Below are positions 1-6,861 of a stretch of DNA of 7,523 nt, piece after piece. This DNA is from Micromonosporaceae bacterium. GTDB taxonomy: Bacteria; Actinomycetota; Actinomycetes; Mycobacteriales; Micromonosporaceae. Each line of letters opens with the position of its first letter. The stretch's first letter is position 1. Below the pieces are notes generated by a model that was given only the letters and a program-made list of their open reading frames with translations, made no database searches and had not been told where the DNA came from. A program made the position numbers and the translations under genes. The stretch spans positions 1 through 7,523 of the forward strand of contig JADGGF010000209.1 of NCBI GenBank assembly GCA_019690055.1. The letters are read 5' to 3'.

Positions 1-65
1 CCGGGGGGGCCCCGCGGGGGGCGGGGCGGGGCGCGCGGGGCCCGCCCCGGGCCGGCCGCCGCCCC
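1..65. other. 65-base pure G/C tract with a G-quadruplex-type motif
   Basis: No A or T occurs until position 66. On the + strand, 16-40 contains four G-runs of at least four (16-21, 23-26, 28-31, 37-40) separated by loops of 1, 1 and 5 bases, which fits the canonical intramolecular G-quadruplex pattern. A further run of seven G lies at 3-9. If translated in the PBP frame, the tract encodes a Gly/Ala/Arg/Pro low-complexity stretch that continues smoothly into the basic cytoplasmic tail. Such tracts are also prone to sequencing and assembly errors, so the length of this end should be treated with caution. Confidence 0.6.
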
Positions 66-2450
66 TTCGCCGGGTTCGGCTTGGGCGAGCGACGTGGACG
101 CCGGGGACCGGGCGAGCGCGGGCCGAACGGCGGGCCAGGCGGCCGCAAGGGGTCGCGCAAGGAGAAGGCGCGCAAGGCGCGGATTCGCAACATCATCATC
201 GCGTCCGTCGCCCTGCTCATCATCATCTCCGGCGGCGGCTTCGTCGGCATCACGCTCTGGGTGGACGGCGTCGAGCTGGGCGAGCAGCTCGAGATGCCCG
301 AGACGTCGATGCTCTACTACAGCGACGGCACACCGCTGGCGAAGCTCGGCCAGAACACCCGGTACGTGGTGCCGTACGACAACATGAGCCCGTACGTGAT
401 CGAGGCCCTGATCGCCGCGGAGGACAACACCTTCTGGACCAACCAGGGCGTGGAGTTCACCGCGATCCTGCGGGCCGCTTGGAACAACATCACTGGCGGC
501 CACCAGCAGGGTGGCTCGACGATCACTCAGCAGTACGCCCGCCTCGCGTTCGAACTAAAGGGCGCGACCTACAACCGGAAGATGCGGGAGGCCGTGCTCG
601 CCTGGAAGATGGACGACAAGCTCACCAAACAGGAGATCATCAGCAGCTACCTGAACACCGTCGAGTTCGGCCGGCAGACGTTCGGGGCCGAGGCCGCGGC
701 GCAGGCGTTCTTCCACAAGAGCATCAAGAAGGACGCGCCCCCCGAGCAGCAGATCACCCGGTCCGAGGCGATGGCGCTGGTCGCGATGGTCAAGCAGCCC
801 TACCCCGACCCGGACGACCCGGAGGGGGCCCCCGGGTACGACCCCACTCGCGGCGAAGAGGGCAGCGTCATGCGCCAGAACGCCGAGCGGGAGGCCAAGA
901 GGCGGTGGAACTACGTGCTGGAGCAGCTCGTCAAGCTCAGCGCCCAGGACCCCGAGCACTTCACCCTGACCCCCGAGGAGGCCGCCACCCTGGAGTTCCC
1001 GACCACGTGGGTGCCCGAGTCCGAGGCCACGAGCGAGGACCTGACGAAGCCGGCCGGTCTGGTTGAGCGACACGTGCTCGCCGAGCTCGCCTTCACGCCG
1101 GGCAGCCGCTTCCAGGGCATGTCCTTCAACCAGATCCGTTCGGGTGGCTACCAGATCATCACCACCCTGCATCCCGGCGCCCAGGCGGCGGCGGAGAAGG
1201 CTGCGGACGAGACGGTCCCCGACAGCCAGATGTACGGGCAGTCGGAGAACATGCAGGCGGCGCTCGTCGCCGTCGAGCCCGGGACCGGGCGGGTGGTCGC
1301 CTACTACGGCGGCCACAACGGCGCCGGCTCCGACTTCGCCGGGATCTACAAGACCGAGGACGGCAGCTACGCCGGCTTCGGAGGCCATCCACCGGGTTCG
1401 TCGGCGAAGGTCTACACCCTCGCCTCGGCGATCCGTAACGGCTACTCGATCTACTCCTACTGGCGGTGGACTCCCCACGAGCAGCAGGGTCGAAGCAAGG
1501 ACAACCTGGTCAAGAACGCGAGCGAGTGCCGCAGCGACGTCGATCCGGCGACCAAGAAGCCCCGGTCGGAGCTGTGCTCGCTGCTGGAGTCCACGGTCCA
1601 GTCGCTCAACGTGCCGTTCTACGACGTCGCCGTCCAACTGTCGGCGCGGGAAGTGCTGCAGATGGCCTACGACGCCGGCATCGAGCACATCTGGAACGAC
1701 AACAATGACCGGGCCGACCTGGACGAAGCCGCCGGTGACATCGGCCGCGTGGTGTCGGACCTGGGCATCGGCCTGGAGATCGGCATCGGGCAGTACAAGT
1801 ACACCGTGCTCGACCACGCCAACGGCATGGCGACCTTCGCCGCCGGCGGCCTGCGGGCGGAGGCCCACTTCGTCAAGGAGGTCAAGAAGAACGGGGACAC
1901 CCTGTACACGGAGAAGCTGCCGAATCCGCAGGGCCCCCGCATCCTGAACCAGGCTCAGATCGATGTGCTCAACTACGCGCTGAGCCAGGTGTGGGTCCAG
2001 AACATCGACGGGTACCAGATCGCCACGAAGACGGGCACCTGGGAGTTCCAGAACGGCGGGGCCGACGCCAACGCGCACGCCTGGAACGTCGGCTACACCA
2101 ACGTCCTCGCCGCGGCCGTCTGGGTCGGTGCGAAGGACCGCGAGGCTGCGCTGTACGAGAAGAACGGCCGGCCGCTGTACGGTAGCGGGCTGCCCCGGAA
2201 GATCTGGGAGCAGTTCATGCGGGAGGCCATCACCGCGATGGGCCTGGACGGGCCGAAGCGGTTCAACCCGCACAACGAAGCGGTCGGCAATCTGAACCCG
2301 CCCGGCTCCTACCCGTCGCCCACGCCGTCGCCGACCCCGACCCCGACGGTCCCGGAGACGACCACGTCGACACGGACCGGCACCCCGACCGCGACCGGCA
2401 CCCCGAGCGGCAGTGGCACGACGACGGGCAACGATGGCGGGGATACCTGA
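1..2450 (+). CDS. ponA: Bifunctional class A penicillin-binding protein (GT51 transglycosylase + transpeptidase), 5' end outside window
   Basis: This enzyme polymerises lipid II into glycan strands and cross-links the stem peptides outside the membrane. Numbering from the TTG at 81 (789 aa), I see a basic Gly/Arg-rich cytoplasmic tail (1-36), one membrane anchor (about 37-60), a GT51 domain (about 72-215) with E114 in AAEDNTFW and GGSTITQQ at 144-151, a linker, and a transpeptidase domain (about 390-720). Its active-site motifs are SSAK (S440 nucleophile, K443), SLN (508-510) and KTGT (650-653). A Pro/Thr-rich tail follows from 740. The usual second GT51 glutamate appears to be Asp (D178). 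The TTG at 81 has no Shine-Dalgarno sequence, the frame is open to base 3, and no other start lies before the anchor, so I treat the gene as 5'-partial. Position beside a GT87 gene recalls M. tuberculosis ponA1-Rv0051. Family assignment is secure; the symbol is by analogy. Confidence 0.93.
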   Translation, partial: GGAPRGAGRGARGPPRAGRRPFAGFGLGERRGRRGPGERGPNGGPGGRKGSRKEKARKARIRNIIIASVALLIIISGGGFVGITLWVDGVELGEQLEMPETSMLYYSDGTPLAKLGQNTRYVVPYDNMSPYVIEALIAAEDNTFWTNQGVEFTAILRAAWNNITGGHQQGGSTITQQYARLAFELKGATYNRKMREAVLAWKMDDKLTKQEIISSYLNTVEFGRQTFGAEAAAQAFFHKSIKKDAPPEQQITRSEAMALVAMVKQPYPDPDDPEGAPGYDPTRGEEGSVMRQNAEREAKRRWNYVLEQLVKLSAQDPEHFTLTPEEAATLEFPTTWVPESEATSEDLTKPAGLVERHVLAELAFTPGSRFQGMSFNQIRSGGYQIITTLHPGAQAAAEKAADETVPDSQMYGQSENMQAALVAVEPGTGRVVAYYGGHNGAGSDFAGIYKTEDGSYAGFGGHPPGSSAKVYTLASAIRNGYSIYSYWRWTPHEQQGRSKDNLVKNASECRSDVDPATKKPRSELCSLLESTVQSLNVPFYDVAVQLSAREVLQMAYDAGIEHIWNDNNDRADLDEAAGDIGRVVSDLGIGLEIGIGQYKYTVLDHANGMATFAAGGLRAEAHFVKEVKKNGDTLYTEKLPNPQGPRILNQAQIDVLNYALSQVWVQNIDGYQIATKTGTWEFQNGGADANAHAWNVGYTNVLAAAVWVGAKDREAALYEKNGRPLYGSGLPRKIWEQFMREAITAMGLDGPKRFNPHNEAVGNLNPPGSYPSPTPSPTPTPTVPETTTSTRTGTPTATGTPSGSGTTTGNDGGDT
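2375..2410 (+). repeat. Two-copy 18-bp tandem repeat in the PBP C-terminal tail
   Basis: Units 2375-2392 and 2393-2410 match at 16 of 18 bases, with 14 identical bases at the start of each (2375-2388 and 2393-2406). They encode near-identical six-residue units (TGTPTA, then TGTPSG) in the Pro/Thr-rich extracytoplasmic tail. A CCGACC-like 6-base repeat just upstream (about 2331-2346) encodes the PTPTPT stretch. Tails of this type are usually disordered and may vary in length between strains. Confidence 0.7.
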
Positions 2451-2478
2451 CGGGGCCTGACGGTTTCCCGAGGCCCCG
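2451..2478 (+). terminator. First stem-loop directly after the PBP stop codon
   Basis: The hairpin starts at the base after the TGA. The 5' arm 2451-2463 pairs with 2468-2478: eight base pairs (CGGGGCCT with AGGCCCCG), a two-base GA bulge (2459-2460), three more pairs, and a TTTC loop. There is no T-run, which is common for actinobacterial terminators. Its outer stem sequence recurs in the hairpin at 2502-2533. Termination is inferred from strength and position. Confidence 0.6.
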
Positions 2479-2501
2479 CCTCGCCGAGGCTCCCGGCCTT
2501 T

Positions 2502-2533
2502 CGTGAGGCCCCGCCCCCGGACGGGGCCTCACG
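2502..2533 (+). terminator. Second stem-loop, probable intrinsic terminator
   Basis: A perfect 12-bp stem (2502-2513 with 2522-2533) closes an 8-base loop (2514-2521). It lies 51 bases beyond the PBP stop and ahead of the next gene. No T-tract follows. The segment GAGGCCCCGCC occurs here (2505-2515) and in the first hairpin (2470-2480), so arms of the two hairpins can cross-pair. The perfect symmetry means it could act on either strand, but only + strand genes flank it. Confidence 0.7.
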
Positions 2534-2549
2534 TACGTCTCGACCGGTC

Positions 2550-2582
2550 CCGTCCCGGTGGGTCTGCCCCCACCCGGGGCGG
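2550..2582 (+). other. Third stem-loop, in the leader of the GT87 gene
   Basis: Bases 2550-2562 pair with 2569-2582: thirteen pairs including one G-U (2553/2579), with one bulged C (2573) and a six-base loop TCTGCC (2563-2568). It ends 31 bases before the ATG at 2614. It may be a further termination element or a leader structure, depending on where transcription of the GT87 gene begins, which I cannot determine. Confidence 0.5.
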
Positions 2583-2600
2583 CGGGCCGGGACGTACGGC

Positions 2601-2604
2601 AGGA
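2601..2604 (+). promoter_or_regulatory. Ribosome binding site-like AGGA for the GT87 gene
   Basis: AGGA sits nine bases before the ATG at 2614 and is the best Shine-Dalgarno match near any in-frame start of this gene, so it decides the start. The overlapping CAGGAT (2600-2605), eight bases from the ATG, also resembles an actinobacterial -10 hexamer. A leaderless start at the same ATG is therefore an alternative reading, though no -35 is evident. Confidence 0.5.
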
Positions 2605-2613
2605 TCTACCGGT

Positions 2614-4206
2614 ATGGCGGCTGCGCAGACCGGTTCGGGGGGTCGGGCTGACCCGGACGCCCCGCGCACCCCGGGCGGGACGTCGTCGCCCATCGCCGCT
2701 GTGGCCAGTCCGAGCCGGGAGGACGGTGTCGTTTCCGGGCTCTCCGAGGCGGTGGGCGGTCCGCTCGGTGATCATGCGGCGAGCGGTGGGCGTCCCGACC
2801 GGTGGTGGACGCCCGTACGCATCGTCATGGCGCTGGCGCTCGTCGTGTTCGCTCTGCACTGGTTGCAGAAGTCGCCGTGTCAGGACGGTGCGTGGGCCGA
2901 TTTCGAGCAGTACAAGCGGTTCTGCTACACCGACGTGCTCGCCCTGTACTACGCCGAGAACCTCGACGACGGGGCCGTGCCCTACATCGACCACCCAGTC
3001 GAGTACCCGGTGTTGACCGGCTTTCTCATGGGCCTCATCGGTCTGCCCGTGCACGCGATCGCGCAGGACCGGCCCGACCTCAACCAGGGGCAGGCGTTCT
3101 ACACCATCACCGCGTTGGTCCTGATGGCCTTCGGGCTCGCCGCGATCGCGGTGACGCTCGCGTTGCGCCGACGACGGCCCTGGGATGCGCTGCTCTTCGT
3201 GCTTGCCCCAGCCCTCGTCGTGACCGCCACCGTGAACTGGGACTTGCTGGCGGTGGCACTGACCGCGTTCTACTTTCTTGCGTGGTCCCGGCAACGGCCG
3301 GTGCTGGCCGGAGTGATGCTGGGGCTCGCGGTCGCGGCGAAGTTCTATCCGCTCTTCCTCGCCGGCCCGCTGATCGTGCTGGCCATCCGCAGCGGCCGGG
3401 TCCGTGCCGCCGCGACCACGATCGGCACCGCGGCCGCGACGTGGGCGGCGGTGAACGCCTACCCGTTCCTCGTCGCCCGCGACGGGTGGTCCCGGTTCTT
3501 CGTCCTCAGCAGTGAGCGGCCGGTCGACTGGGGAACGTTCTGGTACATCGGCAAGGAGTGGCCATTCCCGCTGCGGTCGGATTGCGTCGAGGGGCAGGAG
3601 TGCCTCGGTCTGCAGCCGTTCGTCGACCTGGCTCGCCACACTGACTCGCTCAACACGGTCAGCTACGTGCTCTTCGGGCTCTGCTGCGCGGCCATCGCGA
3701 TCATCGCCTGGCTCGCGCCGCGCCGCCCACGGCTGGCCCAACTCAGCTTCCTGGTCGTGGCGGCGTTCCTGCTCACCAGCAAGGTGTGGTCGCAGCAGTT
3801 CGTGCTCTGGCTGATTCCGCTCGCCGTGTTGGCCCGGCCGCGGTGGGGCGCGTTCCTCGTCTGGCAAGCCGCGGAGATCGCCTACTTCCTGGGCTTCTAC
3901 GCGCACCTGCTCAACCTGCAGGGCGTCTCCGTCATGCCCGAGTCGATCTACGTGTACATCTCGGCCGGCCGCTGGTGGGCGCTGCTGCTGCTCGCGATCT
4001 TCGTGGTGCGCGATGTGCTCGTGCCCCGTCACGACCTGGTGTGGGCGACCTACGGGGACGACCCTGACGGCGGCGCGTTCGCCGGCGCCCGCGACGGCTG
4101 GTGGATCGACGCGTCCCGCGTGTGGCTGCACGAGCGCCTGGGCGATGGGGTCGCGCGACTGCGCGGGGCGGTCGACCGAACGTCGGCCGGGGCACCCGTC
4201 GCGTAG
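2614..4206 (+). CDS. GT87-family (DUF2029) polytopic membrane glycosyltransferase
   Basis: This 530-residue integral membrane protein is of the GT-C type. GT87 members use polyprenyl-phosphate sugars, usually decaprenyl-phosphomannose in actinobacteria, to extend lipid-linked glycans on the outer face of the membrane; the substrate here is unknown. A polar N-terminal tail (1-65) leads to the first membrane helix (about 68-84), followed by an extracytoplasmic loop with DFEQY (D96, a candidate for the first-loop catalytic Asp) and HPVEYPVLTG. Later marks are NWDLL (D210), AAKFYPLFLAGPL (about 241-253) and SKVWSQQFVLWLIPL (about 389-403), all typical of the family. Cysteine pairs in outer loops (C89/C104; C324/C330) could form disulfides. 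The ATG at 2614 was chosen for its AGGA; the frame also opens at GTG 2503, but that codon is buried in the terminator stem. A class A PBP upstream matches the M. tuberculosis Rv0050-Rv0051 order. Confidence 0.88.
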   Translation: MAAAQTGSGGRADPDAPRTPGGTSSPIAAVASPSREDGVVSGLSEAVGGPLGDHAASGGRPDRWWTPVRIVMALALVVFALHWLQKSPCQDGAWADFEQYKRFCYTDVLALYYAENLDDGAVPYIDHPVEYPVLTGFLMGLIGLPVHAIAQDRPDLNQGQAFYTITALVLMAFGLAAIAVTLALRRRRPWDALLFVLAPALVVTATVNWDLLAVALTAFYFLAWSRQRPVLAGVMLGLAVAAKFYPLFLAGPLIVLAIRSGRVRAAATTIGTAAATWAAVNAYPFLVARDGWSRFFVLSSERPVDWGTFWYIGKEWPFPLRSDCVEGQECLGLQPFVDLARHTDSLNTVSYVLFGLCCAAIAIIAWLAPRRPRLAQLSFLVVAAFLLTSKVWSQQFVLWLIPLAVLARPRWGAFLVWQAAEIAYFLGFYAHLLNLQGVSVMPESIYVYISAGRWWALLLLAIFVVRDVLVPRHDLVWATYGDDPDGGAFAGARDGWWIDASRVWLHERLGDGVARLRGAVDRTSAGAPVA

Positions 4207-4221
4207 CGGGTCCGGCCGACG
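4181..4221. terminator. Shared bidirectional terminator between convergent genes
   Basis: A 10-bp perfect outer stem (4181-4190 with 4212-4221) is followed by a three-base bulge (4191-4193), then a 5-bp inner stem (4194-4198 with 4207-4211) around an 8-base loop. The loop holds the TAG stop of the GT87 gene (4204-4206). The - strand gene stops at 4228, only 21 bases from the + strand stop, so one hairpin could serve both transcripts. Confidence 0.65.
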
Positions 4222-4227
4222 GGCGGG

Positions 4228-6081
4228 TCACGGCTGGATCGTGAAGACGACCGCGTCGGGGTACACCTGGCGGGTCAGGGGCAGGCCGTTGATCGGTACC
4301 ACGTCCGCGTTGGCGTACGGCGTGCCGACGGCCCGGCTGCGCAGCACGACCACGCTGCGCACGCCAATCGCGCGCAGGTGGGCGACGCTCGCCGGGTCCG
4401 GGAAGGTGGCCACCACCTCGCGCACCTGGCGCAGCTCGGCCGGCACCAGGCCGCTACCGCCGTTGACGACCGGGGCGAACCGGTCGGTCGACCAGAGCAT
4501 CACGTTCATGTCCACGACCTCATGCGTGGGCAGCACCAAATACGGTGCCTCCACAGTGGACAAGGTGGGCGGGGCGGGGGGCACCGGTACGTTCGGGATC
4601 GCGCCCCGTCCCTCGACGAGCACGGCCGCGACGGCCAGGACCACGGCGGCGTGAACGGCGATGGCGTGGGCCGCCGTGCCGCGGGCCGCGGTCGCCGGCC
4701 GGACGAGCGGCGTGGTCCGCAGCGAGCCCAGGGCTCCCGCTCCGAGCAGAGCGAGCAGCAGGGTCACCCACAGGATGAGGCGGCCGGGGGTGCGGATCGC
4801 CTCGAAACCGGGCAGGTGCAGCAGGGCCAGGTAGCCGAAGCGGCCGCCGGCGGGTCCGTTGGTGCCGAGGCAGAGCACGGCGAACCCGACCACGCCGACG
4901 GCGAGGCCGATCCGGACGTGACGGGGCCACACCGAGTAGACCAGGCCGGTGGCGGCGAGCGCGTAGAGGACGAAACCGGGCAGCAGCGCCATCTCTCCGG
5001 GGACGGTCAGCGCCTCGCGCGCCGCGGACTGCGCCTGGCCCCAGATCGTTGACTCGGCGGGGGCGAGGAACAGGCCGGTCAGTGGTGGCGAGTAGAGCTC
5101 GACCCAGGCGGGGCCCCGCCGCGCGTACGGGTAGAGCTCGAGCACGCGCAGGTAGGGCTGGGCGAGCAGCAGGGCGACCCCGGCGAAGACCAGGCCGCCA
5201 CCGAGGTCGGCGGCCAACAGGGCCCGTGGCGGAAGCGCCGACCGCCATCGGTGTGACATCGGCCGGCCCGCCGCCAGCTCGTCGCGGTGCCGGATCGCCC
5301 ACACCACCACGCCGCCGAGCAGGCAACCCAGCAGGACGTAGAGGAACGGCAGACCGATGCCGAAGCCGAGACTGAGCTGCCAGGTCGCCACGAGCCACCC
5401 CGCGAGCGCCCACCCGGGCCGCACCGGCGGTGCCTGTCTCGGTGTCCCCGGTTCCGGTTGCCCCTGCCCGGGTGGTTGGAGCCACCGCACCCCGTGCCCG
5501 CGGGCGAGCATCGCCAGGGACAGGAAGATGCCGCCCGTGGAGAGGACCTGGAGGTGGCCGGCCTGGGCCAGCCGCCAGGGCGCGGCGACGAGCGCGACAC
5601 CCACCAGCGCCGCCGGCCCGGGACGCAGCCCGAGCTGGCGGGCCAGGCAGTAGCCCCCGAACAGCACCAGCGCGTACGCCCCGACGTAGATCAGGTTGTA
5701 ACGCAGCACGGCCGCCTCGGGGCCGGTGCCGATCAGACCGAAGGGGGCGTAGCCCAGCAGAGAGTCGGAGTAGGCCAGACCGTACGGCGCCGGATAGAAG
5801 GCGTTGAGGTGCCACAGGCCCGCCGGGTCGTGGCGCAGCGCGTGACCTGTCCAGGCGATGAGGTAGGCGACCAGCGACGGGTCCCAGATATCGCGGGGCA
5901 GTGTGCGGGTCGGCTCGGCCAGAGCGCCCCGGTTCAACACCAGCGCGAGCGCGACCGCGGCGAGAGCGGCCAGCGTCCACTCGTGCCGCAGCCCGCGCCA
6001 CAGGGCCGTCCACACGGGGGACATCCGGGCGCGGGCCGACCACGCCCGGCCAGCGGGCCCGGGGGTGCGCGGGCGGGTCAC
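4228..6081 (-). CDS. Large polytopic membrane protein, GT-C glycosyltransferase-like, unknown substrate
   Basis: A 617-residue protein with about eleven hydrophobic segments between residues 36 and 489 and a soluble C-terminal domain (about 490-617). The first loop holds RDIWDPSLVAYLIAW (63-77) and the next LNAFYPAPYGLAYSDSLLGY (92-111). This D-rich first loop and FYP motif resemble GT-C type membrane glycosyltransferases. LPGFEAIRTPGRLILW (423-438) and the NGGSGLVP region (540-547), followed by FPDPAS and a GVRSVVV strand, match a pattern I recall from uncharacterised bacterial membrane proteins of this architecture. I cannot name a substrate. A Pro/Gly/Gln-rich cytoplasmic insert lies at 201-223. 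The GTG at 6081 was chosen because it overlaps the nfo stop as GTGA, implying translational coupling; the ATG at 6024 (598 aa) is an alternative. Neither has a clear Shine-Dalgarno sequence. The - strand frame is open further upstream to 6393, but that part only shadows nfo. Confidence 0.75.
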   Translation of the reverse strand: MTRPRTPGPAGRAWSARARMSPVWTALWRGLRHEWTLAALAAVALALVLNRGALAEPTRTLPRDIWDPSLVAYLIAWTGHALRHDPAGLWHLNAFYPAPYGLAYSDSLLGYAPFGLIGTGPEAAVLRYNLIYVGAYALVLFGGYCLARQLGLRPGPAALVGVALVAAPWRLAQAGHLQVLSTGGIFLSLAMLARGHGVRWLQPPGQGQPEPGTPRQAPPVRPGWALAGWLVATWQLSLGFGIGLPFLYVLLGCLLGGVVVWAIRHRDELAAGRPMSHRWRSALPPRALLAADLGGGLVFAGVALLLAQPYLRVLELYPYARRGPAWVELYSPPLTGLFLAPAESTIWGQAQSAAREALTVPGEMALLPGFVLYALAATGLVYSVWPRHVRIGLAVGVVGFAVLCLGTNGPAGGRFGYLALLHLPGFEAIRTPGRLILWVTLLLALLGAGALGSLRTTPLVRPATAARGTAAHAIAVHAAVVLAVAAVLVEGRGAIPNVPVPPAPPTLSTVEAPYLVLPTHEVVDMNVMLWSTDRFAPVVNGGSGLVPAELRQVREVVATFPDPASVAHLRAIGVRSVVVLRSRAVGTPYANADVVPINGLPLTRQVYPDAVVFTIQP

Positions 6082-6854
6082 GCGGCGAGGTTGGACCGGA
6101 GCAGGGCGATGTCGGCGGCGTGGCCGGCGGCCGGCGTCTCGACCACGGCCGGAGCGCCAGCGGCGCGAACCACGTCGATGATCAGTTGCGGATCGATCTG
6201 ACCCTTGCCGAGGTTGTCGTGCCGGTCCGCGCCGGAGTTGAACGGGTCCCGGGAGTCGTTGGCGTGCACCAGGTCGATCCGTCCTGTGATCGCCAGCACC
6301 CGGTCGACGATGCCCGCCAGGTCCTCGCCGGCGGCGTGGGCGTGACAGGTGTCGAGGCAGAAGCCGGCCCCGAACTCGCCCACCGCGTCCCACAGCCGGG
6401 CCAGCGCGTCGAAACGCCGGCCACAGGCGTTGTCACCGCCGGCCGTGTTCTCGATGAGGATCGGCAGCGGGAAGCCGCCGCTCTCCTGGGCATAGAGGAA
6501 GGTCTTGCGCCAGTTCGCAAACCCGGCCGCCATGTCCGCGCCGCGGTCGACGTGGCCCGCGTGGACGACCAGTCCCTTCGCCCCGATCTCGGCGGCGGCC
6601 TGCGCGTGCTGCGCGAGCAGCTTGCGGCTCGGGACACGGATGCGGTTGTTCGTCGTCGCCACATTGAGCCGATACGGCGCGTGGATGAAGACGTCCAGCC
6701 CGCTGGCCCGGATCGCGTCCGCGTGCGGGTGAGGCGTCGGTGCGTTGTAGCTCTGCGGATCGGAGAGGAAGAACTGGATCACCTCGGCCCCGCAGGCCTG
6801 CGCGGCCGCCAACGGGTCGGCGGAGTCGACGTGGGCACCGATGCGCGTCTGCAT
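6078..6854 (-). CDS. nfo: Deoxyribonuclease IV (endonuclease IV, AP endonuclease family 2)
   Basis: A cytoplasmic base-excision-repair enzyme that cleaves DNA 5' to abasic sites and trims blocked 3' ends with a three-metal zinc centre in a TIM barrel. The 258 residues carry all nine metal ligands expected from E. coli Nfo: H58 (FIHAPY), H98 (VVHAGH), E135 (LIENTAGG), D168 and H171 (CLDTCH), H197 (VHANDS), D210 and H212 (DRHDN) and E239 (VVETPA). The N-terminus (RIGAHVDSADPLAAA), PSRK and GFCLDTCH closely resemble M. tuberculosis End, which is about 252 aa; E. coli Nfo is 285. The ATG at 6854 puts the IGAHV strand at the usual distance from the start and lies seven bases after a TAGGCT hexamer. 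The ATG at 6884 would add ten atypical residues. It is the first gene of a probable operon and overlaps the next gene by four bases. Confidence 0.95.
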   Translation of the reverse strand: MQTRIGAHVDSADPLAAAQACGAEVIQFFLSDPQSYNAPTPHPHADAIRASGLDVFIHAPYRLNVATTNNRIRVPSRKLLAQHAQAAAEIGAKGLVVHAGHVDRGADMAAGFANWRKTFLYAQESGGFPLPILIENTAGGDNACGRRFDALARLWDAVGEFGAGFCLDTCHAHAAGEDLAGIVDRVLAITGRIDLVHANDSRDPFNSGADRHDNLGKGQIDPQLIIDVVRAAGAPAVVETPAAGHAADIALLRSNLAA

Positions 6855-6861
6855 ACCGGCG

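Noticed and set aside
555..2273. Long - strand open frame opposite the PBP gene
   Set aside because: Composition is Arg/Gly/Val/Leu-rich with no recognisable domain; it is a GC-driven shadow of a gene whose domains and catalytic motifs are clear on the + strand.
2503..2613. GTG at 2503 as start of the GT87 gene
   Set aside because: The codon sits inside the 12-bp terminator stem and lacks a Shine-Dalgarno sequence; the added residues are Arg/Gly/Pro low complexity. The ATG at 2614 has AGGA nine bases upstream.
2263..4131. Long - strand open frame opposite the GT87 gene
   Set aside because: Low-complexity Arg/Pro/His/Glu-rich product with no hydrophobic pattern or motif, antisense to a convincing membrane protein and running through three hairpins.
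4520..6043. - strand frame within the membrane-protein gene
   Set aside because: An Arg/Ala/Gly-rich out-of-frame shadow; the other frame has regular membrane segments and family-like motifs.
6082..6393. N-terminal extension of the membrane protein to 721 residues
   Set aside because: The extra 104 residues are Arg/Gly/Pro-rich and overlap nfo out of frame; the GTGA junction gives a natural start at 6081.
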